From the NCBI GenBank assembly GCA_963790335.1, contig CAWBOB010000006.1:124001-188000 (forward strand): 64,000 nucleotides of DNA, in the 5' to 3' direction. This DNA comes from JAOUEA01 sp963790335 (GTDB taxonomy: Bacteria > Actinomycetota > UBA4738 > HRBIN12). This document shows positions 63,091 through 64,000 of this stretch, in pieces. The stretch's first letter is position 1, and each line of letters begins with the position of its first letter. The position numbers were made by a program, and so were the translations under genes. A model generated the notes under the pieces. That model did not search any database. It was not told the DNA's origin and worked only from the letters and a program-made list of their open reading frames with translations.

Positions 63091-64000
63091 ATGGGCCGGG
63101 ACGTCTTCTTCATCACGACGCCGATCTACTACGCGAACGATGTGCCCCATATCGGCCACGCGTACACGGAGGTGGCGAGCGACTTCATCGCGCGCTTCCG
63201 GCGGCAGCGCGGCGACGAGGTTTTCTTCCTGACAGGCACCGACGAGCACGGGCTCAAGGTCTCGAGGGCCGCTGAGGCCAACGGGGTCACGCCGCGCGAG
63301 TGGACCGACTCGCTCGAGCCACGTTGGCGTGAAGTGTGGGATCGGCTCGACATCAGCTACGACGACTACATCCGCACCACCGAGCCACGCCACTACGAGT
63401 CGGTCGCGAAGATCCTGCAGGCTGTGTACGACAACGGGCGTGACGACATCTACGAAGGAACGTACGAAGGTCTGTACTGCGTCGCGTGCGAGGCGTACTA
63501 CGCCGAGGACGAGCTCGTCGACGGCCGATGCCCGATCCACGATCGGCCCGTAGAGCCGATGCGCGAGGAGAACTACTTCTTCCGGCTCTCGGCGTATGCG
63601 GACCGTCTGCTCGAGCACTATGCGGTCCATCCGAGCGCGATCGAGCCGGAGCAGCGGCGCAATGAGGTACTCGCTCTGATCAGGGGTGGTCTCCAGGACT
63701 TCTCGATCAGCCGGACGACGTTCGACTGGGGAGTGCCGTTGCCCTGGGATCCCGACCACGTCACCTACGTGTGGTTCGACGCGCTCACCAACTACATCAC
63801 CGCGGCGGGCTACGTATCGGATGCCGGTCGCTTCTCTCGGTTGTGGCCGGCGAGTCTCCACATGATGGCCAAGGACATCGTGCGCTTCCATGCGGTCTAT
63901 TGGCCGGCGATGCTGATGGCGGCTGGTCTCGATCCGCCGACCCAGGTGTGGGCCCACGGGTATCTCTTGGTGGGCGGCGAGAAGATGTCGAAGACGAAGC
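63091..64000 (+). CDS. metG: Methionyl-tRNA synthetase, 3' partial
   Basis: The first 303 codons of MetRS, cut by the right edge. Class I signatures are the HIGH motif in VPHIGHAYTEVASDF and GEKMSKTK (KMSKS loop) at the last visible residues. Between them, TDEHGLKVSRAAE, a zinc-knuckle region with YCVACEAYYAEDELV and CPIHDRP, and VTYVWFDALTNYI are typical. A Cys in the second position of the knuckle is present; the last ligand may be His or missing. It charges tRNA-Met. ATG at 63091. Confidence 0.95.
   Translation, partial: MGRDVFFITTPIYYANDVPHIGHAYTEVASDFIARFRRQRGDEVFFLTGTDEHGLKVSRAAEANGVTPREWTDSLEPRWREVWDRLDISYDDYIRTTEPRHYESVAKILQAVYDNGRDDIYEGTYEGLYCVACEAYYAEDELVDGRCPIHDRPVEPMREENYFFRLSAYADRLLEHYAVHPSAIEPEQRRNEVLALIRGGLQDFSISRTTFDWGVPLPWDPDHVTYVWFDALTNYITAAGYVSDAGRFSRLWPASLHMMAKDIVRFHAVYWPAMLMAAGLDPPTQVWAHGYLLVGGEKMSKTK

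Noticed and set aside
1..64000. CRISPR arrays, insertion sequences, prophage, tRNA or rRNA genes
   Set aside because: No repeat-spacer series, transposase, integrase, tRNA cloverleaf or rRNA segment was recognised on either strand.

Overview
The window is GC-rich DNA (about two thirds G+C or more) packed with short-spaced genes. GTG starts, many -10 boxes placed 6-7 bases before a start codon (leaderless messages), an F420-type PPOX enzyme, a PspC sensor kinase, DUF6328 and DUF3052 proteins and phosphoprotein-free metabolism genes together suggest an actinobacterium (Actinomycetota), probably an uncultured aerobic lineage seen through metagenome assembly. No rRNA, tRNA, CRISPR array, prophage or insertion sequence was recognised, and no stretch over 300 bases lacks a gene.

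Region by region. 1-2.95 kb: the end of a glycine/sarcosine/betaine-reductase-type (Grd) operon: GrdC (cut by the left edge), an atypical thioredoxin, a GrdA whose selenocysteine is encoded by an in-frame TGA, and an SMP-30-type protein. 3-14.2 kb: a regulated catabolic block: an enolase-superfamily enzyme and an SDR dehydrogenase divergent from a GntR/FCD regulator, followed by a PotABCD-type ABC importer, a class III aminotransferase and a 3-hydroxyisobutyrate-dehydrogenase-like reductase. Two similar 13-bp palindromes lie at the two key promoters. 14.2-22 kb: mixed envelope and housekeeping genes (PhoX-like protein, Rieske ferredoxin, HxlR regulator divergent from YceI, nitrilase, GNAT, M15 peptidase). 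22.1-33.6 kb: a form II CoxL / molybdenum hydroxylase locus: MocA-like cytidylyltransferase, CoxG, XdhC/CoxF, CoxS-L-M, then MoxR ATPase and CoxE-like VWA protein, with two related pilin-like membrane proteins beside it. 33.6-47 kb: RDD protein, NAGPA-type glycosidase, glycolate oxidase GlcF (apart from GlcD-GlcE), tryptophan dioxygenase with a GYD protein and a kynurenine-aminotransferase-like enzyme, ArsR regulator divergent from a 13-residue Cys-rich peptide, and a PspC two-component system. 47-56 kb: macro domain, two PfkB kinases, MFS transporter, APH-like kinase, pirin, FAD oxidoreductase, CPBP protease, YbaK deacylase. 56-64 kb: CocE-type hydrolase, PMT-family glycosyltransferase, DUF3052 protein, RsmI, HerA-like ATPase and the start of MetG.

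Caution on sequence quality. At least fifteen otherwise intact genes before 56 kb carry one-base frame breaks, nearly all of which are extra bases; from about 56.3 to 61.7 kb such breaks occur every 100-300 bases. This looks like insertion-biased long-read error rather than pseudogenes. It also creates a false gene fusion (two PfkB kinases). Coordinates of broken genes are given as the whole reconstructed gene.
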